Shown here: positions 1 to 5,074 of the stretch, in pieces | How positions within the stretch are numbered: the stretch's first letter is position 1 | Layout of the letters: each line of letters opens with the position of its first letter | Source: Chloroflexota bacterium | Lineage (GTDB): Bacteria > Chloroflexota > Limnocylindria > Limnocylindrales > CSP1-4 | NCBI GenBank assembly: GCA_013695505.1 | Contig: JACDAH010000421.1 | Location: 1 to 5,074, forward strand | Direction of reading: 5' to 3' | Length of the DNA: 5,074 bases | Translations under genes and position numbers: made by a program | The notes under the pieces: model-generated | The model's database searches: none | The model's input: the letters and a program-made list of their open reading frames with translations, nothing else | Told to the model about the DNA's origin: nothing

Positions 1-7
1 GCCGAGC

Positions 8-2305
8 CTAGCGCATCCGCCGCCGGTCGCCGCGTCGGAACGCCAGGCGAAGCAGCGACACCCGCAGGCGGCGATACGAATCGCGCAGCGTCCTGATCCG
101 CTCGTCCCCGAGCTCCCGCCGGCCGTAGGCCACCTCGACCTTCGCCGAGGCAACGGTCTGGAGCTCCGGCCGGGCCGCCGGCAGGATCTCCCCGAGCGCC
201 GTCGCGTACTCGTATGCCGTCTGGGTCGGACGCGGCCCGAACCCGAACCGCCGGGCAAGCCCGACGACCGATGCATATACGCCCTCGGGCGTCGACGCGC
301 TGCGTGGGCCACGCCGCCAGGCGAGGAAGCCCGCGGTGCCGACGGCGGCCAGGAGCAGGACGGCGATGACGACGAATGGCCCGTTGCCCGGGCCGCCGTC
401 GCGGGTCGAGGCGCGGCCCGCGACGGGCCTGCCGCTCGGACGGTCGTCACCGCGGTCTGCCGCGATGCTCGGGATGGCCAAGGGAGCTCGCGGCGTCGCC
501 GTCGCGATAGGGATCGGAATGCCCTCGATCAGCTTCTCGGTCTGGTCGAGCCCGTTGCCGGTCGGATCGAACTTGTACCAGCCGATGCCAGGGAAATAGA
601 CCTCGACCCACGCGTGGGCTGCGCTCGTCCTGATGACCTCATGCCCGGTGGCGACATCGAGCCGCCCGGGCAGGAAGCCCTCGACGATCCGGGCCGGGAT
701 GCCCTCCGATCGGAGGAGGACTGCCATGGTGCTTGCGTAGTGCTCGCAGTAGCCCTGGCGGAACTTGGCGAAGCACTCGACGATTGACGGGTCGTGGTCG
801 CACACCCCGAGCACGTTGGTCTTGTACTGGAACTTCGACTTGTGGAGCTCGTTGACGATCACCACGGCCAGGTCGTAGGGCGTCTCGTGGCCATCCGCCT
901 TGGCCGCCGCGTTGATGTCGGCGAGGAGCATGTCGGCCGATGGGCCCATCGCGCCGTCGGGCAATGCGGTGTACCGCTCGAGGAGCCCCTCCGGGTAGGC
1001 GTCGCCTGCCGCGCGCAGACGGTTCTGGGTCAGGCCGCCCGCGACATCGGCCAGCTCCTGGACGTCGGCGACCACGGTGTACGGGTCGCGACCGATCTCG
1101 ATCGACTGGAAGTAGCCGTCTTCGCCGGACATGCTGAGGGTGGCGTCGCGATCGATCGCGAGTGGATCGATCGGGCTGAAGGCGACCCGGAACAGCCCGC
1201 CCGATGGCACGATCCGGAACTGCTCCTGCGTCCGGGCGGCGCTCTCGGGGATCTGGTCGGCGGTGCCGTCCAGGATGCCGGTCCCGGCCGGCCGCGCCAC
1301 ACTGCTCGGCTCGGTGTTCTGCCAGCCCGTCATCGTGAACGTGTCGTAGGCGGTCGCCCGCCAGTAGAACGGCCGGTCATCGCCGGGCTGCCGGAAGATC
1401 TCGAGGGCGGGATCGTTCGAGGTGTTCCACACGCCACCGACCGTCACCTGCTGGCCGAAGGACGGAACGCCCAGGCCGCGACTGTTCGGATTGGCGGGGA
1501 TGATCCGCTGGAGCCACTGGCTGATATCGACCAGGGTCGGCCGGGCCTCGTCCCAGAAGCCGGCCAGCGGCGCCGAGCGGGCGGTCGCGGTCAGGACGAG
1601 CGAGCCGAAGATCGCCATCGCGATGAACACGGTCCCGCCCCGGAGGTAGAGCGAGCCAACGGTCGTGGGGTCGCCGATCCGGCGACGGATCCACGTCGCC
1701 CGTTCTTCGAGGGCGTGGAGGCGGGTCAGGAGGAAGAGGGCGGCCATCGAAAACAGGACCAGGAACCAGACTTCCTGATACGTGGCCGACATGTTGGCGA
1801 CGAGGATCGTGCCGAGGACGATGATCGCGCCGATCGGCCGGCCGTGGCGGAAGACCGCAGACGCCGCGAACTGGCCGTTCGCCCAGCACAGGAACCCGAG
1901 GACAAGCAGGTAGTGCCCGGTCTCTCGGGTGAGCGGCAGGCGCCGGACGGCGAAGTCGAGGACTGCATTCGCCGCCGATCCGGCTGCGGCCTGGTAGCGC
2001 GCGGCCGGTGATCCGCCGACGCCGAGGATCGAGCCGACGATGATGGGCACGATCAACGCCGCGAAGGCAGCCCCGATGAGGTGGGCGACCGGGCGGCTCC
2101 AGCGGGCACGGGCGCCGACGAAGCCCGAAAGCACGCCGCCGATCGAGACCCACGGCAGGAAGTCCGTGGCGTCGCGATTGCCGAGGACGAGCGCTGCATC
2201 GTCGAGGGACCACGCTACGGTCACGGCGAGGATCGCGATGAGGAGCAGGCTGATCCAGCCCTCGGTGGGGGCGGCAAGGAGACGGGAGCGGAGCGAGGCG
2301 GTCAT
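8..2305 (-). CDS. TgpA-like membrane transglutaminase (DUF3488 / transglutaminase core / DUF4129)
   Basis: This is a complete 765-residue integral membrane protein with an extracytoplasmic transglutaminase-like domain. Seven hydrophobic segments lie at roughly residues 17-33, 48-65, 74-97, 129-148, 155-172, 177-195 and 223-242 (the DUF3488-like part). Positive loops such as the arginine-rich stretch at 200-210 put the N-terminus inside and residues 243-642 outside. The catalytic triad is visible: Cys520 in QGYCEHYAS, His564 in SAAHAWVEVYFP, and Asp580 in WYKFDPTG. GIPARIVEGF at 535-544 is also typical of the family. A Pro/Gly/Arg-rich linker (about 595-640) leads to a final membrane helix (643-663) and a DUF4129-like cytoplasmic tail (about 673-755). 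Length and domain order match TgpA-type proteins. The ATG overlaps the stop codon of the DUF58 gene (ATGA) and lacks a clear ribosome binding site, so translation is probably coupled. The stop is TAG, 7 bases from the window edge. The substrate is unknown: the fold can be a protease or a transglutaminase, and envelope remodelling is inference. Confidence 0.93.
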   Translation of the reverse strand: MTASLRSRLLAAPTEGWISLLLIAILAVTVAWSLDDAALVLGNRDATDFLPWVSIGGVLSGFVGARARWSRPVAHLIGAAFAALIVPIIVGSILGVGGSPAARYQAAAGSAANAVLDFAVRRLPLTRETGHYLLVLGFLCWANGQFAASAVFRHGRPIGAIIVLGTILVANMSATYQEVWFLVLFSMAALFLLTRLHALEERATWIRRRIGDPTTVGSLYLRGGTVFIAMAIFGSLVLTATARSAPLAGFWDEARPTLVDISQWLQRIIPANPNSRGLGVPSFGQQVTVGGVWNTSNDPALEIFRQPGDDRPFYWRATAYDTFTMTGWQNTEPSSVARPAGTGILDGTADQIPESAARTQEQFRIVPSGGLFRVAFSPIDPLAIDRDATLSMSGEDGYFQSIEIGRDPYTVVADVQELADVAGGLTQNRLRAAGDAYPEGLLERYTALPDGAMGPSADMLLADINAAAKADGHETPYDLAVVIVNELHKSKFQYKTNVLGVCDHDPSIVECFAKFRQGYCEHYASTMAVLLRSEGIPARIVEGFLPGRLDVATGHEVIRTSAAHAWVEVYFPGIGWYKFDPTGNGLDQTEKLIEGIPIPIATATPRAPLAIPSIAADRGDDRPSGRPVAGRASTRDGGPGNGPFVVIAVLLLAAVGTAGFLAWRRGPRSASTPEGVYASVVGLARRFGFGPRPTQTAYEYATALGEILPAARPELQTVASAKVEVAYGRRELGDERIRTLRDSYRRLRVSLLRLAFRRGDRRRMR
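2302..2305 (-). promoter_or_regulatory. ATGA stop/start overlap between the DUF58 and transglutaminase genes
   Basis: The TGA stop of the DUF58 gene (2304-2302) and the ATG start of the transglutaminase gene (2305-2303) share bases. Upstream of the ATG there is only a weak purine stretch (GGGA). This supports translational coupling and fixes the start of the downstream gene. Confidence 0.85.
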
Positions 2306-3558
2306 GATCCCAGCGACTCTGCGAGCGACTTGCCCGGCGTGATGGAGTGGACCTTCAACTCGTACTCCGCGAGCGTGTGGCGGAGGGCGCGTGCACGCTG
2401 CGCGCGCTGTTCGACGGTGGCCTGATCGGGCTCAGGCAGCCGTTCCCCGAGCCGCGCCCGAACGGCCCGGTCCTGCGCATCGGCGGCGGTCGCGTCGAGG
2501 GCCACGATGACCGAGCCGATCCCCCGTGTTCGCAGGGCGGCGATTGGGCGAACCCAGGCACGGTCCGTAGAGGGCGTGATGACAATCACGGTCATCCCTC
2601 GGCGCAGGCGGCCGGCGGCATTGACGAGGCTCTCGACAAGTGCCGTCGTGCCGTCACCGTCGACCGCGGCCAGGAGCTGCATGATCTTGAGGTGCTGGCG
2701 CGAGCCGCGGTCGACCGGGACGATCGCCTGGCGATGGCCATTCACGGCGAGCCCGACGGCGCGATTCTCGAGAAGCGCCTTGGCCGCAATGGAGGCGGCC
2801 GCCCGGACCGCCACCTCGACGGTCGATTCGTCACCGTTGCCGCCCTGGACCGAGCGCTCGAGGTCGAGGAAGATCCAGGCGTCGGCGGTCTGCTCGAGCT
2901 CGAACTCCTTGACCTGGATCTCGCCGTGGCGCGCCGTTGACTTCCAGTGGATCCGGTTGAACGCGTCGCCCGGGGCATACGGTCGGACCGCGGTCGCGAG
3001 CGGCGACGTCTGGAGGGTCCGCTCGGGCGCGGCATGGCTGCCCTCGATGCTCGCGGCGGGCAGGCGCCACAGCGGGAGCGGCTCGACCCGCGGATAGACG
3101 ACGACGGCGACCCCCTGCCCCACCGACGCTGACGCCTCGAAGAAGCCGAACGGATCGCCGGTCCGGATCTGGAGCGCCTCGACCCGGAAGTGTCCGCGCC
3201 GGGTCAGCGGCGCCCGGACCAGCCACGATCGCTCCGCGCGCGATCCGAGTGCGATCGCCCGACCGGGCAACCCGCCCGGCAGCGTGGTCGGGTTGTGGAT
3301 CTCGAGCCACGGCTTCGGCACGCGGCTGGTGTTGCGCAGGGTGTAGGTGATCTGGAGGCGGTCGCCGACGTGCCCGGTCAGCTGGTTGACGGAATAACCG
3401 GCCTCGAGGTCGGCCAGGCCGAGCCGGGTCAGGATGTACGAGCCGCCGATCACGAGGATCGAGAGGTAGACCAGATAGAACAGGAACTCCAGCTCGGTCG
3501 AGAACGCGGCGATCAGGAGGATCGCAGCGATCACGATCAGCTGGAAGCGTCGGATCAT
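2302..3558 (-). CDS. DUF58 family membrane protein with vWA-like domain
   Basis: This is a complete 418-residue protein. Two adjacent hydrophobic helices (about 5-20 and 22-45) anchor it. A beta-rich region follows (about 50-160), containing RRGHFRVEALQIRTGDPFGFF at 120-140, the family pattern RRG...DPFG. The hallmark DUF58 motif is at 191-220: VRPYAPGDAFNRIHWKSTAR, then KEFE. After it comes a von Willebrand A-like fold (WIFLDLERS at 228-236, VIVITPSTD at 324-332). The usual metal site DxSxS is DLERS here, so only part is kept. The C-terminus (about 360-418) is charged and probably helical. The start at 3558 was chosen because the membrane helices follow at once; a longer reading from 3699 would add an Arg/Pro-rich stretch that is the out-of-frame shadow of the MoxR gene. 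It lies 31 bases after that gene, with no visible Shine-Dalgarno. DUF58 proteins are generally encoded beside MoxR ATPases and are presumed partners; the exact role here is unknown. Confidence 0.93.
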   Translation of the reverse strand: MIRRFQLIVIAAILLIAAFSTELEFLFYLVYLSILVIGGSYILTRLGLADLEAGYSVNQLTGHVGDRLQITYTLRNTSRVPKPWLEIHNPTTLPGGLPGRAIALGSRAERSWLVRAPLTRRGHFRVEALQIRTGDPFGFFEASASVGQGVAVVVYPRVEPLPLWRLPAASIEGSHAAPERTLQTSPLATAVRPYAPGDAFNRIHWKSTARHGEIQVKEFELEQTADAWIFLDLERSVQGGNGDESTVEVAVRAAASIAAKALLENRAVGLAVNGHRQAIVPVDRGSRQHLKIMQLLAAVDGDGTTALVESLVNAAGRLRRGMTVIVITPSTDRAWVRPIAALRTRGIGSVIVALDATAADAQDRAVRARLGERLPEPDQATVEQRAQRARALRHTLAEYELKVHSITPGKSLAESLGS

Positions 3559-3589
3559 CGGGTCGGGCCGGCGGTCAGGGTCGTGGCCG

Positions 3590-4594
3590 TCAGGCGCTCG
3601 CGGCGCCCTGCTTGGTCGGTTTGATCGATCGCGGCGCGTTTGGTCCGCCGGTCGGCCGGATCCCGTCGATCGCGATCGTGTCGAGGAGCTCGCGGACAAC
3701 GCTGCCGGATAGCACGTCGTGGATCGACGAGCTGGTCTTGATGATGAGGCGATGGGCGAGGGCCGGCTCGGCGAGGGCCTTGATGTCGTCCGGGATCACG
3801 TAGTCGCGCCCGAGCAGCCCGGCAAGCGCCTGGCCGGCCCGGTACAGGGCGATCGAGCCGCGGGGGGAGGCGCCGAGGTACACATCCGGATGGGTTCGGG
3901 TGGACCCGACGAGCCGGACGATGTATTCGGCGACCGACGGGTCGACGTAGATGTCGCGGATCGCGTTCTGCATTCCGCGCAGCTCGTCGACCGAGCAGAC
4001 GACGTCGAGCTCCTCGAGCGGGTGGGAGCGCTTCTGTTCGTCGAGGATCACGATCTCTTCGAGCGGCTGCGGATAGCCGAGCCGGATCCGGAGCATGAAG
4101 CGATCGAGCTGGGCCTCCGGCAGGGCGAACGTCCCCTCGTACTCGATCGGATTCTGGGTCGCGATGACGAGGAACGGGTCGGGCATCGTGTAGGTGGTGC
4201 CATCGACCGTCGCCTGACGCTCCTCCATGGCCTCGAGGAGGCTCGACTGGGTCTTCGGCGTCGCCCGGTTGATCTCGTCGGCGAGGACGACCTGGCTCAT
4301 GATCGGGCCTGGCCGGAACTCGAACTCCTGCGTCTTCTGGTTGTAGATCGAGAGTCCGGTCACGTCCGACGGGAGGAGGTCCGGAGTGAACTGGATCCTT
4401 CGGAAGCTGCAGCCGAGGCTCCGAGCGATGGCCTTGGCGAGCACCGTCTTGCCGGTGCCGGGCACGTCCTCGATCAGGAGGTGGCCGCGGCACAGGAGCG
4501 CGACGAGGGCGAGGCGGACCTCATGATGCTTGCCGACGATCACTCGTTCGACGTTCGCGAGGACCTTCTCTCCGGTCTGCTCGAGGGTCGTCAT
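3590..4594 (-). CDS. MoxR-family AAA+ ATPase
   Basis: This is a complete 334-residue cytoplasmic AAA+ ATPase, the usual length for the family. Walker A is DVPGTGKT at 43-50 (Lys49). Walker B is VVLADEINR at 102-110 (Asp106, Glu107). Sensor 1 is Asn148 in ATQNP, the arginine-finger segment is LPEAQLDRF at 158-166 (Arg165), and sensor 2 is Arg245 in GASPRGS. No key residue is missing, so it should bind and hydrolyse ATP. MoxR proteins are thought to act as chaperone-like motors that assemble or activate vWA-containing partners, and the DUF58 gene 31 bases downstream is the obvious candidate. The ATG at 4594 was chosen because GAGGAG sits just upstream; a TTG 12 bases earlier abuts and overlaps that site and is unlikely to be used. 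Being the only gene here with a strong ribosome binding site and a leader of more than 150 bases, it is probably the head of the MoxR-DUF58-transglutaminase operon. The precise subfamily is not determined. Confidence 0.96.
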   Translation of the reverse strand: MTTLEQTGEKVLANVERVIVGKHHEVRLALVALLCRGHLLIEDVPGTGKTVLAKAIARSLGCSFRRIQFTPDLLPSDVTGLSIYNQKTQEFEFRPGPIMSQVVLADEINRATPKTQSSLLEAMEERQATVDGTTYTMPDPFLVIATQNPIEYEGTFALPEAQLDRFMLRIRLGYPQPLEEIVILDEQKRSHPLEELDVVCSVDELRGMQNAIRDIYVDPSVAEYIVRLVGSTRTHPDVYLGASPRGSIALYRAGQALAGLLGRDYVIPDDIKALAEPALAHRLIIKTSSSIHDVLSGSVVRELLDTIAIDGIRPTGGPNAPRSIKPTKQGAASA

Positions 4595-4598
4595 CGGG

Positions 4599-4604
4599 CT
4601 CCTC
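4599..4604 (-). promoter_or_regulatory. Shine-Dalgarno GAGGAG of the MoxR gene
   Basis: The minus strand reads TTGAGGAGCCCGATG, which places GAGGAG four bases before the ATG at 4594. It is the only strong Shine-Dalgarno in the window and decides the start against the in-frame TTG at 4606, which overlaps it. Confidence 0.8.
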
Positions 4605-4646
4605 AATGGAATCGCCGATCAGGGTTCCGGCGATGGGGTCTGTTGG

Positions 4647-4652
4647 ATAGTA
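4647..4652 (-). promoter_or_regulatory. candidate -10 element TACTAT
   Basis: TACTAT on the minus strand keeps the conserved first TA and final AT of the sigma-70 -10 consensus, about 50 bases before the MoxR start, in the most AT-rich part of the gap. No convincing -35 hexamer sits 16-18 bases upstream: that position reads GAACCT, inside the inverted repeat at 4670-4687. Without a -35 this is only a candidate. Confidence 0.25.
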
Positions 4653-4669
4653 CGTCCGGTTGGCGCGAG

Positions 4670-4687
4670 AGGTTCGAGAGCGAACCT
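4670..4687. repeat. perfect inverted repeat AGGTTCG-N4-CGAACCT, possible operator
   Basis: The plus strand reads AGGTTCG AGAG CGAACCT: two 7-base arms in perfect inverted symmetry around four bases, in non-coding DNA. It lies 17 bases upstream of the candidate -10, so one arm covers the -35 position, as an activator or repressor site could. If transcribed, it would instead form a 7-bp hairpin with a 4-base loop, but no U-tract follows, so it is not a standard terminator. The binding protein, if any, is unknown. Confidence 0.4.
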
Positions 4688-4758
4688 GTGACGGCCGTCA
4701 GCGTGGCGGTGTGGTGTCTCCTCGGCGTTGGGAGCGACAGCTGCCGGGCGGCCTGGGA

Positions 4759-4775
4759 CGCGGCCCTCAGCCGCG
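4759..4775 (-). other. GC hairpin spanning the stop codon of the small gene
   Basis: On the minus strand CGCGGC-TGAGG-GCCGCG forms a perfect 6-bp stem whose loop holds the TGA stop. No run of T follows, so a classical intrinsic terminator is not supported. It could aid termination or stabilise the 3' end, or be chance in GC-rich DNA. Confidence 0.25.
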
Positions 4776-5021
4776 GATCAGGGTCGACAGGCCGACGCCG
4801 AGGGTCAGGATTGCGCCGGCGCCGCTCATCGTGGCCAGGATCCACTCGCCGCCGGTGCCGGCAGCGTAGGCCATGAACGCGAGCAGACCGCCCATGACGG
4901 CGGCGATCGCGGCCAGCCCGAGACGCTCGAGCCACGGTCGCTGCTCGGCAACCGGCGGAGGTCCGGGATCCGCCGGACCGCCGGTCGGTCGCGCCGGTGC
5001 GGGAGGACGGTCGCCCGTCAT
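4767..5021 (-). CDS. small two-helix membrane protein with proline-rich N-terminus, unknown function
   Basis: This is a complete 84-residue protein that I do not recognise. Residues 1-28 are rich in Pro, Gly and Ala (PPAPARPTGG, DPGPPPV). A short polar stretch (EQRPWLER, 26-33) is followed by two hydrophobic segments, about 34-54 (from LGLAAIAAVM) and 60-81 (from WILATMSGAG), ending in Ile-Arg-Gly. The basic RPWLER before helix 1 and the final Arg suggest a hairpin with both ends in the cytoplasm. The ATG overlaps the stop of the upstream gene (ATGA), and no Shine-Dalgarno is seen, so translation is probably coupled to that gene. The membrane pattern and the overlap argue that this frame is real, rather than the Arg-rich alternative frame over the same DNA. 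It may be a small accessory or assembly subunit for its neighbours, but nothing in the sequence shows that. Confidence 0.72.
   Translation of the reverse strand: MTGDRPPAPARPTGGPADPGPPPVAEQRPWLERLGLAAIAAVMGGLLAFMAYAAGTGGEWILATMSGAGAILTLGVGLSTLIRG
5018..5021 (-). promoter_or_regulatory. ATGA stop/start overlap between the edge gene and the small membrane gene
   Basis: The TGA of the upstream partial gene (5020-5018) shares bases with the ATG of the 84-residue gene (5021-5019). No Shine-Dalgarno is visible before the ATG. This fits coupled translation and supports both reading frames. Confidence 0.7.
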
Positions 5022-5074
5022 CGACCGACGGTCTTGAAGTAGCGCGTCAGGAGGTCGCCGGCGAGCGGCGCGGC
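5018..5074 (-). CDS. partial gene, C-terminal 18 residues; possibly a penicillin-binding transpeptidase
   Basis: Reading inward from the right edge gives AAPLAGDLLTRYFKTVGR and a TGA stop; the rest lies outside the window. An Ala-Ala-Pro-(Leu/Ile)-Ala segment followed by a short helix ending in Tyr-Phe is typical of the end of class B penicillin-binding proteins (PBP2/FtsI type), where it follows the last strand of the transpeptidase domain. With only 18 residues and no catalytic motif visible, this is a hint rather than an identification. The coding call rests on the open frame and the 4-base overlap with the next gene. Confidence 0.55.
   Translation of the reverse strand, partial: AAPLAGDLLTRYFKTVGR

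Larger units (their letters stand above)
4595..4766 (-). other. 172-base intergenic region upstream of the MoxR gene
   Basis: This is the only sizeable non-coding stretch. In transcription order it holds one arm of a GC-rich hairpin over the stop of the small gene (to 4759), a stretch without recognisable signals, a perfect 7-bp-arm inverted repeat (4670-4687), a possible -10 element (4647-4652) and the Shine-Dalgarno (4599-4604). I see no RNA gene, riboswitch or U-tract terminator. Its length suggests that a promoter for the MoxR operon lies here, although read-through from the upstream genes is equally possible. Confidence 0.6.

Noticed and set aside
1146..1161. 16-bp perfect palindrome as an operator or origin element
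   Set aside because: It lies inside the transglutaminase coding sequence over an Ile-Asp-Arg-Asp stretch, in DNA generally rich in CGATCG. It is more simply part of that word bias.
794..2011. Long plus-strand open frame (405 codons) opposite the transglutaminase gene
   Set aside because: The translation is rich in Arg, Gly, Glu and Asp with no domain or membrane pattern. It is the antisense shadow of a GC-rich gene with convincing family motifs.
1377..2213. Minus-strand 278-codon frame inside the transglutaminase gene
   Set aside because: Arg/Pro-rich out-of-frame shadow of the membrane-spanning region.
2347..2940. Plus-strand 197-codon frame opposite the DUF58 gene
   Set aside because: Antisense to the conserved DUF58 motif region, with no family resemblance.
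3559..3699. Longer N-terminus for the DUF58 protein starting at 3699
   Set aside because: It would add 47 Arg/Pro-rich residues and overlap the MoxR gene by about 110 bases. The normal DUF58 N-terminus begins right at the two helices.
3555..4493. Minus-strand 312-codon frame overlapping the MoxR gene in another frame
   Set aside because: The product is Arg/Pro-rich and lacks motifs, while the overlapping frame carries every AAA+ motif.
4670..4687. LexA/SOS box or rho-independent terminator at the inverted repeat
   Set aside because: The half-sites are in the opposite order to the Gram-positive LexA box, and no T-run follows the stem in the direction of transcription.
3719..4876. Long plus-strand open frame (385 codons) opposite the MoxR gene
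   Set aside because: It lies antisense to a highly conserved ATPase, has shadow-like low-complexity composition, and runs through the intergenic gap without a recognisable domain.
4603..4935. Minus-strand 110-codon frame overlapping the small membrane gene and the intergenic gap
   Set aside because: Its product is Arg-rich and without hydrophobic segments. The other frame has two membrane helices and a 4-base overlap with the upstream gene.

Overview
The window is a high-GC bacterial segment (about two-thirds G+C by eye) whose genes all read on the minus strand, so transcription runs from the right edge to the left edge. The base composition, GC-ending codons, scarce Shine-Dalgarno sequences and gene content suggest a Chloroflexota- or Actinomycetota-like genome. 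That placement is inference, as no taxonomic marker gene is present.

Layout in transcription order: (1) at 5018-5074, the last 18 codons of a gene cut by the window edge, with a tail resembling the C-terminus of a penicillin-binding transpeptidase (weak call); (2) at 4767-5021, an 84-residue protein with a proline-rich N-terminus and two membrane helices, sharing an ATGA stop/start overlap with gene 1; (3) at 4595-4766, the only real intergenic gap, holding a perfect short inverted repeat, a possible -10 element and the strong Shine-Dalgarno of the next gene; (4) at 3590-4594, a complete MoxR-family AAA+ ATPase; (5) at 2302-3558, a complete DUF58 membrane protein with a degenerate vWA-like domain; (6) at 8-2305, a complete 765-residue membrane transglutaminase-like protein (TgpA-type: DUF3488-like membrane part, transglutaminase core, C-terminal membrane helix, DUF4129-like tail), joined to gene 5 by another ATGA overlap.

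Genes 4-6 form the widespread but functionally poorly understood MoxR / DUF58 / transglutaminase operon. In the usual model the MoxR ATPase acts as a cytoplasmic chaperone-like motor on the vWA-like DUF58 partner at the membrane, and the transglutaminase-fold protein acts outside the membrane, probably on envelope proteins. If the tail of gene 1 is a penicillin-binding protein, the locus also touches cell-wall synthesis.

No RNA genes, mobile elements, CRISPR arrays or phage genes were seen. I see no wholly new system here. The points most worth a second look are the small two-helix protein, the inverted repeat upstream of the MoxR gene, the extra cysteine pair beside the transglutaminase catalytic cysteine, the degenerate metal site in the DUF58 protein, and a marked excess of GATC/CGATCG in the DNA.
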